Assembly: GCA_029448655.1 (NCBI GenBank) | Contig: JACCLO010000007.1 | Coordinates: forward strand, 434,001-498,000 | Length of the DNA: 64,000 bases | DNA from: Wolfiporia cocos | Taxonomy: Eukaryota; Basidiomycota; Agaricomycetes; Polyporales; Phaeolaceae | Reading direction: 5' to 3' | Part shown: piece by piece, positions 42,921 through 54,670 of the stretch | Numbering within the stretch: the stretch's first letter is position 1 | Layout of the letters: the number at the start of each line of letters is the position of its first letter | The notes under the pieces: model-generated | Database searches by the model: none | The model's input: the letters and a program-made list of their open reading frames with translations, nothing else | What the model was told of the DNA's origin: nothing | Made by a program: the position numbers and the translations under genes

Positions 42921-44669
42921 ATGTCTGCCCAGAATGCCGCTGTCGAGGAGATGATCTTGTATGTGCGAGCGGTGTGAGTTCGTTGAACTACGGCCACCAC
43001 TGAAGTCCTGAAGACTTGGCCTGTTGACTTTTTATAGAGACGTGCAAACATATTGCATTGCTGCAGCAACAGGCGAGCAATCCTCCTGATATACTTCTGC
43101 GAAGGTCTCGTTGATCTTTATGAGTGTTTCTGTCCGATTACCCGGCTGGCAACAGTCCTCATTTTCTATGAATATTTTCTGACGTTGTCGCAAGAAGTAA
43201 AGTCATTCTGGCGTAGCAGGATTTCTGCAGCCTCAATGATATTTATGCTCAACCGCTACCTGGCTCTTCTGCTCGGTATAGTTCTTATTTTGACCAGTGT
43301 CTATTGGGCAACCCCGCTAGTGTGTATATCAAGCTCGCTATGCTGACACTTCTCTGATTGATATATTGCCAGAGGTATTAATGCAGCTCTATAACGTGTG
43401 ATTACTCATGTCCATGCATCCGAATATAGTTGCGAAGCTGTTACTGTCTTGTATGCTGTTGTAGACCTGTCTATATACTCGGTGATTGCAGGTGAGGTAC
43501 ATCGCCTCATCAAACATTCAGACTATGCTAATCAGAAGGTATGACGTAGTGTTCTCCGCCCTGCGTGCATTCGCTATTGGTGCTCGCTCTTGGGCGCCCG
43601 CTTTGCTCGCTCTGGCACTGGGACTGGTACCCGTTGCGATGAACATAGTAAGTCTTCTGGAACTGACGTATGAATCCTTTGCTTCGACATTACTAGGCAA
43701 ACGATGCGCACTGGTCCTATGATTATGTGGTGTATGTCGGCACTATACCAGTGTGTACTCAGGATTCCGACATTTCCACCAGCGTCTACAACAGGTTTGT
43801 TTCAGTTCTCAATGTGATCACAGAGATTGACGCGGTTACAGGAGTAATATTATTTGCTGGCATAGCTGACCAAAGGTCTAACAGCATTTATGGACAGTGC
43901 TATTTGCTACACGCATTTGCGCGGTCTTAGGCGATGCCGTCGTGCTCATCATTACCTGGCGACATACGTATCGAACCAGAAGAGAGGCAAACGAAGCCAA
44001 TATGAAGACATCATTTTTAACACTGCTCTTGATGGATGGTATGTCTGATATGTTGTCACAAACATAACGTACATGACGCAACTATGCAGGCACATTATAC
44101 TTCAGGTATGTTTATAGCGAGCGCTCAGTTCCATTATAGTGAAATGCCGATCATCAACAGTTGCCTTTTGTCCCTGAGTGCGTTGCAGCTGGCCACCGCG
44201 TTGGTTCTCGAGAAGGAAATCAATAGTGTCTGTGTCATCATCACCCTGATAACACCGGATCCCACAACTCACCGTCTTCTAACAGACCTTCCTGACGTAC
44301 ACATCAACATTCATCTCTCCGTATGTGACGTTCTGACACTGTAACTGTTCCACCGCTGATGGTCGCGGACCAAAAATCAGAATATCGTCAGTGCTTATCT
44401 CGCGATTCATGCTGAATCTCCGCCAGGTGTCGCGCGGGGATAATGGACAAGTGAACAGTCCGACGTTGTCTTCCGTACCCGCGCTTTGGGGCGTCGAGTC
44501 GTCGTCACAGCTGGCGAGCTTGCGGTTTGTTGGAAATATGGGAGCGCCACTTGACTATGGCGCGTCGTGGGGCTCCTTGGCTGGCACCGACGCGGACGCG
44601 GATGTGCTGGAATCGGAGGAGTACCTCACGCACGAAAATGATGACGGGACTCGTGATGAATTTTTTTGA
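42921..44669 (+). CDS. DUF6533-family integral membrane protein
   Basis: The start is the ATG at 42921 (MSAQNAAVEEMILYVRAV). After one intron comes DVQTYCIAAA, joined through a GC..AG intron to TVLIFYEYFLTLSQEVKSFW, the DUF6533 signature. Later segments are MLNRYLALLLGIVLILTSVY; VFSALRAFAIGARSWAPALL then ALGLVPVAMNI; ANDAHWSYDYVVYVGTIP; GDAVVLIITWRHTYRTRREA then KTSFLTLLLMDG; and a last exon with ISSVLISRFMLNLRQVSR and RFVGNMGAPL. It ends in an acidic tail at the stop codon at 44667-44669. The predicted protein of about 350 residues has seven helices and a cytosolic tail. Junctions around 43330-43480 and 44105-44395 are approximate. These proteins are abundant in Agaricomycetes; their function is unknown. 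Confidence 0.75.
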
Positions 44670-45199
44670 TATAGTGAAGCTAAATACATGTACGAAGGCA
44701 AATGACCATTTGCGCAGCGCTCCTCGATGAGCGCTAGCAGCAGCCAACGACTATCTCTTCCCTAACCAGCCTGGTGTGCCAAGAGACTACAGAACTCCAT
44801 CCTCGTACAAAGCGACTGCATATCTAAATTCTGATAAACTGACGATCCGATACAAGAATCGCCGACGTGGGCATGATATACAAGCTGACTTTTGCTTGTC
44901 CGACTCACTCTCGCGGAGTCTTTACGTCTGCCTGACTACATTTACTGCCTGCTACACGGTGTGCTATGCATCTAGCCCTTCGCGATTGTCCAGATCGTCC
45001 GTCCATGCGCATATAGTCAACATTACATTCCGCACAGATAACCTCACTTCTAAGCGAAGCACTAGAATCACGCAGGACTATTCGATTTACATTTCTTTCG
45101 CTACAATATCAATGTGATACAATGTCCAGGACATAAATATGATAAGTAATCGGGGTGTCTCTACACAGCATCCAAGTTGCCAATGTATAATCTCTGGAC
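44670..45199. other. Convergent 3' intergenic region
   Basis: This is the 3' flank between the DUF6533 gene (plus) and the small conserved gene (minus). No coding signal is supported. Confidence 0.35.
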
Positions 45200-45690
45200 T
45201 CAATGTCCGCTCAACGTCTTCTTTAATCCGAACACATGCGCCGTGCCCGAGAACGTGCCATGTCGCTCACGACCATCCTCGTGATGCTGCTCGTGATGGA
45301 TAGATTCGGCGGAATGCGAACGAACACCAGCTCCAAGGTCGTGGCCGTAGCTCGAGTGGTTGTATGCCTTGATGAAACCGCTGTACGCGCGCAGGGTTAT
45401 TAGGGAAAACAGGAGAAGTTTAGAGTAGACGAACCGCTGTGTGGCATCCAGATACTGGTCACGGTCCAAGTGCTTGTTCGTCTTGACGGAGATCCCCTGT
45501 CTCGAGACGTCTACGCCTTTATTGTGGAGCCTAATATCATCGTGCACTGTGAGCAAGCCTTGTGCTAGTGAGGTAGAGGAAGACTTACGATTGCTTCGTG
45601 GCCTGGGCAATTTGTTGAATGAACTGTACCAGTCGCACGATGCCGATGAGCACCGCCGCAACGATCGAGAATGTCTGTGAAGTTTAATAC
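45200..45690 (-). CDS. Small conserved fungal protein, 5' end unresolved
   Basis: Two 3' exons are clear on the minus strand. One reads HDDIRLHNKGVDVSRQGISV then KTNKHLDRDQYLDATQR. After an intron of about 58 nt it continues RGFIKAYNHSSYGHDLGAG and a His-rich, acidic segment, ending SGH and stop at 45200. I recognise the KGVDVSxxGISVKTxK block as recurrent in small uncharacterised basidiomycete proteins but can give no function. Upstream, an exon ends PRPRSN before a GTAAGT donor. No ATG occurs in that frame, so the start must lie in a further exon, perhaps near 45800-46010. An overlapping frame there is hydrophobic. Confidence 0.55.
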
Positions 45691-45699
45691 TACGTCATC

Positions 45700-47771
45700 T
45701 CTTTGCAAGCCGCGCGTTCGAGAGCTAGACACACGAGCGCGAGTGAGAGAATGTCAATCCTATTCGAAGTTCAGCACGTTGGCGCATCATCTGGGTATAT
45801 TGGCATAGACATACCAGCGTGCCATGATGAACAAGAAGGTAGCTGCGCCCTAGTACCTGTACTACGCCCGAGACCCAGGAATGCTATGAGAGCAAGCAAG
45901 CGGGATCGACTTGATGGTTATATGTGCTCTCCGACGCGATTGACAGAGTTCAATAGCGTCGACGAGGCAGCGACGATGAAGCAAGCTAGAATCAATGTAG
46001 CTTCCCAGCAGTCGGGTTAATCGTTTGCCGATGTCAGACCACTAGAGCTAAGATAAATAGAAGCAGAATAGAAGGACAATATAGAGAAGCGGCGGATAGT
46101 ACGACGGCAGCGATTGAAGTCAGCGTTATATAGGCTGGAAGGAAGCGAAAAAGGACAATTGAAGGCGGTACTACCGCGGCATTTGATGCGCTCGTGCGCA
46201 GCGCCACAGCCGCAAGCTGCCGCGATCAATTGATCCACCTCACCCCAAATCAGGCAGGCACATAGATCGACGGCCGCGATGGTGCGCGCCGACAAGCTGT
46301 GTTGTGTTTTAGTTCTGATTGAAGGAAAGGGTGACGCTAATATTCGTTTCCTCTCGTAGTGCTGAAACACAGATGGGTGTCTGTTACAGTCTTTGTCGCA
46401 GGGGTAGCACTGAAGTCCATTTATCAAGCTCGGTAGTTTTGATCGCATGCTCTACTATACCTGTCATTAATACCTGTCATCTGAAAGCAATGAAGCGAAC
46501 GAGCCAGATATTCGGAAATTTGATAATTTTGGATTGTTAGCTATGATCACAACGATCGCGCATCGCGCTACACTTCCTCTGTGCCCATCAGGGATCGTCG
46601 ATAGATCCGTCATTGCGGTGGCTGGCACCAGGACCGACAGCACCACTTTCATATCGTTCTGCAGCCAAAGTATATGCATGTTGATTTTACGGCAGAGTCG
46701 CATCTATCTCGCTTCCCAGATGGGCGTATCTCGCTCGGAAGGTTGCAAACAGTTGTATTATCGCAGAGAAAGCGAAAGCGGGCCAGTAGTTCCACTCCAA
46801 TCTGCACGAGTAGGCTGCTCTCTCTATGCAGGGTAGTACCTCGGAGTTGCAGAATACACTGGTCATTATGAGCAATGACAGGAGGAGAATCGCTGATACT
46901 GTTGCCGATACTGCATCATGTAGTTCGTTGACCCGAACTGTGGCCTGTTAGATGGGCGCACTCATGTCCCAGATGCAAACGCGGATCTCGCTCGGAGATC
47001 CTATCCGTCACGCATCCCCCTCTAGGCGATGTGCTAAGCACTGCAAACGAAGACGAAGCGGATCCTAGTGACGTCGGGCCACACCTGGGAAGGAGTGCAC
47101 CGTGTTCAATCACGCAAGATTCATCTCGACATCATTAGTGTTGATCATGTCGAGTAGCGGATCACGCCCAAGGAGATAAGGAAAATTGTGGCCAGGTGCG
47201 TTTTCCCAGCGCATCCGGGAGAGTGTCAACCCGTTTCAGTTGAGACGGCCTCGGCAACCCGAGCTTGGAGTCGTATTCATTGAGCAGTACATTCATGAAT
47301 GGCATGTGCTGCGAAGAGAGGGTACGGGCTACAGTCGTATTCACGCTCGTCATAGGGTCACTGAATGTGCCGTTGTCGAATAGGACGTGAAGCTTGAAGG
47401 CCCAAGTACAAGACTTCGGTGATCACAAAAGACGGGTTTGTGCAAACTTAAGAACAGAGGCACACGTTGGGATCTGAGAGACCACCTCCTCTTCGCTGAT
47501 GTGCTCCTCATCGCCTTAACCTGAGCGTCCGGTTTTAGTTCAACACGTCAAGGGGCAAAGAGTTGTCTGCTCTGCAGGCTAGACGAGTGTACATGGAATC
47601 GAACCATCGTTGTACAAGATTTGTTCAATGTACAGGAGTGCTCACCGACTAGTTTACTCGACAAGCTGGAGCCGGTTCGTCGGATCAGCTTGACATCATA
47701 CAGTGCATGGCATAGTGTTACAGTAGCTAGTTGTGTTATGGAAAGCCATAGCCTTCGGTGTATGAGGGCTT
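45700..47771. other. 2-kb stretch without a supported gene
   Basis: Minus-strand frames at 46467-46875 contain hydrophobic text (WNYWPAFAFSAIIQLFATF) that could be remnants of a membrane protein. A minus frame at 47162-47353 reads HMPFMNVLLNEYDSKLGL but matches no family I know. The 5' exon of the small gene ending at 45200 may lie in the first 300 bp. Confidence 0.3.
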
Positions 47772-48892
47772 TCAAGCCACATTCTGCACGCCATTGGTCA
47801 GGCCTGCGTTGTGCTCGTCAACCATGGCCTTCACTGTCTGTGCGATCTTAACCGCCCCCTGCCACACTAGTTCAGTCCCGGAGTTAACGGACAAAGCAAA
47901 CTAGAACTGGAATTTACCGGCGTATCGGAGTGGCAGCAAATAGAAATCTCCGTGACGCCTTCGCCAATGGGCAAGAAGCCAGACTGCGTGGTGACCAAGC
48001 CCTCTGTGAGGATTTTCTTCACCTACATCGTTTTATACAGTATCAATGAGGTATTGCTAGTGAAGTCACCGCAGGGCATACCCGGGCACGGACTACATCC
48101 AATGGGACAGGGTCATGTTTCCTATGAATGTCATGATCAGTTCATAGCACTCCAAGGAGCCGGTGAGAAACATACTTGGTTATGATAAGCTTACCCTCCG
48201 GGCTGTAATCCATGTCAGCGTACCACTCGGCGATGAGTGGGACCCCGAGCTCCTTCGCGGCCACCTGGTGGCACGTCCCGGCAAGGCCCATGTAGGGCAC
48301 GCCGAATGTCTTTGCGACTCCAACCGCTGCGCGGGCGAGCCCTATGTCGCGCGCAGTCATGCCGTAGACGGAACCGTGTGGTTTCATCTGTCAATAGATT
48401 AGCATGCGTGCGAGTCAAGGCTACGGGTGGACGCTACGTGGTTCAGTGGGACGTTGTGGAGCGTGAGGAAACCCATCAGCGCGCCCACTTGGTAGATGAA
48501 GCATGATGCGAGCTCGTCCTATATAAGTGGCGTTTAGAGCAGCATTGAACGCGAGGTAAGGAGCACCCACTGGCTCTATGGCCATTTCGCGCCGCCCCCA
48601 GCCCTGTCTGTCGGGAAGGGAGGGGTGCGCGCCGACGAGAACGCCGTTCTCTTTGGCAAGCACAACTGTTGTATTCATGATGTTGAAGTCACTGTGATTT
48701 GATTCGTGTTCATGACATTACATAAGAATAACTAACGGACTCACGACGCATGGAATCCACAAGCAATGTTGGCCAAATGTATTGTCTTCATGAGCGACTC
48801 GTCATCTCCCTTTCATACCCATGGCACGGTTCAACATGCCAGTGGGACTTTAAAAACGCGATATCACCTACGATGGTGTATAGGGCGAAGCC
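47772..48892 (-). CDS. LamB/YcsF family protein (PxpA-like), N terminus not found
   Basis: Bacterial PxpA is the TIM-barrel subunit of ATP-dependent 5-oxoprolinase; the fungal family is linked to lactam use. About eight exons on the minus strand read: [27 protein letters not shown] then [92 protein letters not shown] then [44 protein letters not shown] then [10 protein letters not shown], and [17 protein letters not shown]. The stop is at 47772. The ACGFHASD and KPHG motifs are intact. The expected NxDxGE start of the barrel is missing: the candidate first intron upstream of 48892 would be only 30 nt, and no ATG joins in frame. The gene is either 5'-damaged or has an exon I cannot see. It diverges from the carboxylase gene. 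Confidence 0.8.
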
Positions 48893-48922
48893 CTGCGAAG
48901 AACAATATTAGACGAGTGTTAC

Positions 48923-49837
48923 TCCATTTTCAAGTCGCCAAAAGTAAAGCACTATTACGGAGAATCTGAAGGATCGTTACCGGCGCCTAATCCCGTAGAC
49001 CGATTGGCCACCTCGCCCTACACTCGTTTCTGAACGCCAAGTTGCACGGCATAAGGCTGGATGGCAGGGAGGGGATGCAAGAATGCAGGGTAGTCAGGGT
49101 GCGTCGCTTATGCTCTATACCACCGTCTGGTAACAACACTACAGTTAAGCTCCTCACAATGCATAGCTCCATCCATCCCGCCTGAGGTCGGCACTAGACA
49201 CCATTGTCCATTTCGAGTTGCACTTCATCGTGCTTCATATGTTATCATGCATAGGGAAGCGTGGAAATTAACGTCATGCATTATGAGAGATTCAATTGTG
49301 CCTTCGGGCTCATACAACAGAATCTCATATGCATAACTCTCGAAACTACGTACGCAGCTGTCGCGCAAATGCTGGAGCACATCATATCGGGTATTCGTAT
49401 CATGGCGTGATGCCAATGGACATCCCATCCCGAGATTAGATGAATTTTGGAGCTCTCACCTCTCCCATATCGCAGTTAACATTGGCTCGTAAAGGAGACA
49501 TCTTGACCTCAAGACGGAGTCGGAATAGAGATGGGCTCGGGGATCCGTCCCCTCAGCTGGCGCCTTTGTATAGCAAACCCTGCTGTCCTTCTGTCTTTCT
49601 AAGCACCAGGAACTACTACATGCTATCGCTATCTCTTGGCTTCTCGACGCTGATGTTTGGGGCTTGAACCTTTTCCTTCTTGACGCGGAAGTCCAGCAGA
49701 CCACAGTTCCGCTCCGCGATAAAGGTGTTATGTCACAGGTCCAGGGACTGGCGGTTTCAGAGCGTGCATATCAGCCTACGCTGAGCACCCTGAATCGACA
49801 GTCCTGTACGTTCTCCTTACATCTCACCTGACGCGCC
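48923..49837. promoter_or_regulatory. Divergent intergenic region of the LamB/YcsF and carboxylase genes
   Basis: About 0.9 kb separates the two divergent genes and may act as a shared promoter. It should also contain any missing first exon of the LamB/YcsF gene. No specific sites are recognised. Confidence 0.35.
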
Positions 49838-52800
49838 ATGTCTCTGGACTTCGCCAGCCACAAGCTTCTCGTCGCGAATCGCGGCGAAATCGCTGTGCGC
49901 GTCCTCCGCACCGCCAAACGGCTCGGTCTGCGAACCATCGCGATCTACACGCGCACAGACGCGACTTCCCCGCACGTCGTGCTCGCCGACGAATCTGTCG
50001 CGCTCAACCCCGACGACACGGACTCAGTGTCCAACGCGCGCGGCTACCTTGACGCAGAGACGATCGTCGCTATCTGCAGGGCGCATCGCGTGACGCTCGT
50101 GCATCCTGGCTATGGTTTCCTGTCCGAGAACGCGCACTTTGCGGGCCTGCTTGCGGAGGCAGGTGTGACCTTCTTGGGTCCCAAACCCGAGACTATCCAG
50201 GCGATGGGTCTGAAGCACGAGGCGCGAATCCTGGCGACTGCGGTAGACGTTCCACTGGTCCCTGGCTCCCAAGGGCTCATAGAGAACGTCGAAGATGCCG
50301 TCTTGCTTGCTGATAGAATAGGCTACCCCGTCATGCTGAAGTCCACCGCAGGCGGCGGCGGCATGGGTCTTGTCATGTGTCAAAATGCGAATGAATTACG
50401 CGTGAAGTTCGTTGCAACGCAGGAACGCGCTACGGTAGGCTGCAGACGGAAAGGCAGCGTGTTTGCCGGGATGGCTGACCCGGCATGTGCCTCAGACCTT
50501 GTTCAAGAATGGCGGTGTATTTTTGGAACGCTATTACCCGTCTGCGCGACATGTCGAGGTTCAGGTAACTAATCAGATGTGTGCGGTAATGTATATCATT
50601 GAGCTTGTGGAAGGTCTTCGGGAATGGACTCGGACACGCAATTCACATTGGCGAGCGCGAATGCAGTGTACAGAGGAGGCATCAGAAAGTCATCGAAGAA
50701 TCGCCGAGTCCCGTCCCTTCATGATTGGGTACCCCGGTGCGAGTTCAACATACTGTAGCTCTTTCCTCTGTGCTTATCCGCAGAGCAGACGTAGGACAGA
50801 GGATGTGCACGGCCGCCATCCGCCTATGTCAACATATCAACTACGCATCTGCAGGTGATGATTAGCGACCCGCTATGAAGACCGAGATGATAATCCAGAC
50901 TTATCAGGCACTGTCGAGTTCCTTGTGGACGATGCCACTGGTGACTTTTTCTTCTTGGAGATGAACACCAGACTACAGGTGCCAATCTCCGGTGCATCAG
51001 TGTGGCTTCCATCTAACTGTTGTTTCGAGGTGGAACACCCCGTCACGGAAGCGACCAACCCCGGGCTTGACATAGTCGAGCTGATGATCCGGCAAGGCGT
51101 CGCCGAACGCGACACCGAGCTCGGTGGGCTCTCCGCAAATCAACTATCACAAGAGCCGTACAACATTCCATCGCACAAAAGACCACTGCACGCGATCGAG
51201 GCACGCGTGTACTGCGAGAACCCAGCGGCGCAGTTCAAGCCAAGCCCCGGTGTCCTGCAAAAGGTGGAATTCATGCAGGCAGAGTGGCTGCGCGTCGAGA
51301 CATGGGTGCGTGATGCCATCCGTGCCACGCCAAGCGCGCACATTGCTGACGGCTGGGCAGGTCGAGACGGGCACCACTGTCACGCCCTACTTTGACCCTT
51401 TGGTCTGCAAGCTGATCGTCACAGGCACTAACCGCCAGCGGGCCATCGACCGCCTGGAGATTGCGTTGGCCGGTTGCAAGGTGTACGGACCACCGAACAA
51501 CATGGCATATCTGCGCGCAATATGCCAGTCTGAGGTGTTCCGTGCCGGCAACACGATGACCACCTACCTCGACACGTTTAACTTCGTTCCACGGTAAGTC
51601 TCATTAGTTGGCCGCTTACACAGTTGTTGAGATACGCTTGATCAGAACAATGGACGTATTGAGCGGTGGTCTGGAAACCACTGTCCAGGATTATCCCGGC
51701 CGGCGCATTGGCATGGGCATCCCCCGCGGTGGGCCCATGGACTCACTCGCCTTCCGTGCGGCCAACATTCTCGTCGGCAACGACCCGGGCACGGAGGCAC
51801 TTGAGATCACGCTCGTTGGATGCAAAGTCCTGTTTCACGTCCCTACAGTCATTGCAGTCGCAGGCGCGTCCGTTCGCGTGACTGTGAATGGGCAAGAGGC
51901 GCAGACATGGAGCAGCATCCTGGTGCCGGCCGGCGGGAAGGTCGCTGTTGGTACGATCAACAGCGTAGGATTCAGAGCATACCTCGCCGTGAGGGGCGGA
52001 TTTCCAGAAGTACCGGTGTATCTTGGATCAAAGTCGACGTCGATCGGGCTCGGTGGCTACCAAGTGCGCTCTGCTGATTAACACGTTGACGCATGGCACT
52101 GATCGGGCTTAGGGACGTGCATTAACCGCAGGCGACCATCTGGCTCTTGGTGATTGCGGACCCGTGCAAGACGAGCAGCCGACGACTGTACCAGATTCTC
52201 TGCGACCCTCGTATCCGTCCGATTGGGTCATTTACTGCCTTCAGGGCCCGCATTGTGATGAGGAATTCGTCACAGCGGAGGGCATCGAGAAGTTTTGCTC
52301 GACCAAGTGGAAGGTGAGCACCTCCAGCAACCGGATGGGTATCCGTCTGGAAGGACCGTCCATCCTCTGGGCGAGAAGAACTGGTGGCGAGGGAGGGTCA
52401 CATCCCTCCAACATTCACGATAACGGATACGCATTTGGTACAATCAACGTCAATGGCGATACACCCGTCATTCTGACTAATGACGGGCCCGACATGGGCG
52501 GATACACTTGCCTCTGCACCATTGCCACCGAAGAGCTGTAAGTGCTATAGTTGCCGGCTTCATACACGCAGAATAAGGATTGACATCCCCAAGATGGAAG
52601 ATAGGACAGCTACGTCCAGGCAGTACCGTGCAATTCAGACGCATCTCTCCTGCGCAGTCTGTCAGCATGGTTGCCCTACGCGAGCGCTACTTCACACAGC
52701 TAGCAGAAGCAGCCAGATCCTCCGCGCTAAAGTCTGTCCCAGATTTGTTCGATCAAGTTTTCGAAGACTGCTCGCAGGATCCCAAGATCCATACGATTGT

Positions 52801-54597
52801 CCCTTTGGAAGGCAGCATGCGACCCAAAGTGGTCTTCCGCCAGGTATGTGGCTTACAATTGTCGTTGCGCACTGGATTTCCATGGCATTGCTCAGGCAGG
52901 AGATTCGGCGATTCTGGTAGAGTTTGGCGAGTTGCAACTCGACTTCATGCTGCGCGCCAGGATTCACGCATTCGAAACGGAATTGCGGAGACGTAGTGTA
53001 CAAGGCATCTGGTCTCTAGCGCCATGCATTCGGTCGACAATGGCAAGTACGTTTCCCTCATAAATGCGATCATGTCTCAACCATCAAGTTGTAGATTCAT
53101 TATGACCCTTGCTCAATTTCGCAAGCTACACTTTTGAGTGTGCTTGTAGATGTCGAGACCTCATTGCCTGACAATTTGGAAGAAACAGTCTTCCCGGCCA
53201 GAAGGATAACGTTCCCAATTGTGCTAGATGATCGCTGGAATCGAGAAGCCTTACAGAGGTACATGCGCTCAATACGGGATGAAGCTGCCTATCTCCCAAG
53301 CAATATCGAGTATTTAGCAAGAAACAACGGCCTCGCAGGAGGCGCTGAAGAGGCCTTAAAAGCATTGATATCTTCTGACTGGGTATGTTGACACTGGCCC
53401 CCTCGAAAGAGTGCTAAAACAGAACAACTAGCTCGTCTTTGGCGTTGGTTTCTACATGGGATGTCCATTTTTGATTCCGGTATTGTCTTTCTCTGTATGT
53501 CTTGTGCCCGACAAAGTTGACTCGTTGCTAGATAGATCCTCGTTGTAGGCTGGTCGGCCAGAAGATGAATCCTTCACGGACGTTCACGCCGCGTGTATGT
53601 CTTCACAGCAATTGAGTCCACCTAGGACCCTGAACATGTGCATAGGGAGCAGTGGGAATTGCTGGTCTTGTCGCCGCGATCTATCCCATCGAGTCGCCTG
53701 GAGGCTATCAGCTGTTCGGTCGCTCACTTTCTCCCTGGCAAACGTGGGGGAAAGGCCCAGATTTCGACTTGGAAAAGCCGTGGCTGTTGCAACCTTTCGA
53801 TCAGGTCGGTCTTGTGCCTTGGTCGTTGCTTGAGAATACATTCTGACCGGGATGCAGGTCGCATTCCAACCTGTAACAGAGGAAGAGTACATTCAGGTGA
53901 GTGTGAGAATATATCAGTGTGAACGGCCTACTCAAGCGTGCATGACTTCACAAGCTCGAGAGTCAACTGGATGCTGGTCGTTATGCCTTCAAGGTTCGTC
54001 GGAATGCTGACCAAACAGGATTCTTCTCGGCGGCTGATGAGAGCCCAGATTGAACCGAGCAATTTCTCCATATCAGAATACAGTAGTTTCATCCGGGGCA
54101 TCTCGGAGCAAGTGAAGCAATTCAAAGAACGGCAAGCACGAGGGGTCGAGTCAGAGGAGGCACGGTACGTTCCATGCCGACAATATACTCTGTGCAGTTA
54201 ACTCATTGAGTATGCAATAGCGAGACGGAGCTGTTTGCCAAATGGGTCGAGAGAAAGGCCGAGGCTCGTTCCACAGTACACAAGACAGCCAATTCCAATG
54301 GTGTGTGGCTCGCATTTGGGCATCAGCTCATTCAGACACTGAAATTGCGCAGATGCCTTCGCCGTTGGAGATGGAATCGTCTCTTCGATGTCAGCATCCA
54401 TATGGAGAATCAAATGCAAACCAGGGGACGTTATCAGCTCAGCTGAGGACGTTGTGGTCATATTAGAAGCAATGAAGACCGAGATAAACATTGAAGCGGG
54501 GGAAGAAAATATAGGCCGGAAGGTGGTGGGCTTCGGCAAAGGTGTTAAGGAAGGTGCGGCGGTGAACGCAGGAGATGTGCTGGTTGTATTGCAGTAA
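49838..54597 (+). CDS. Urea carboxylase-like fusion: biotin carboxylase + AHS2 (PxpC) + AHS1 (PxpB) + biotinyl domain
   Basis: About 20 exons encode a protein of roughly 1,200 residues. The biotin carboxylase part has [20 protein letters not shown], the ATP-grasp loop [52 protein letters not shown] then [12 protein letters not shown], and [14 protein letters not shown]. The AHS2/PxpC part starts [19 protein letters not shown] and includes [15 protein letters not shown]. The AHS1/PxpB part has [42 protein letters not shown] and FTPR then [20 protein letters not shown]. The biotinyl domain ends with the biotin motif [15 protein letters not shown] and VLVVLQ. There is no amidase (allophanate hydrolase) domain. 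The frame is intact by eye except for a 5-bp tandem duplication at about 50707-50716. Removing one unit would restore SPSPFMIG across the next intron. One intron is GC..AG (GCAAGT donor after 53042). Urea carboxylase is the nearest named enzyme; the substrate is not certain. Confidence 0.85.
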
Positions 54598-54670
54598 TCT
54601 AGATGGGTCACCTGGAGCCGAATTATCTTCTAGCAAAATTCACGTGTAGCAAATGCAGTGAGCAATATTA

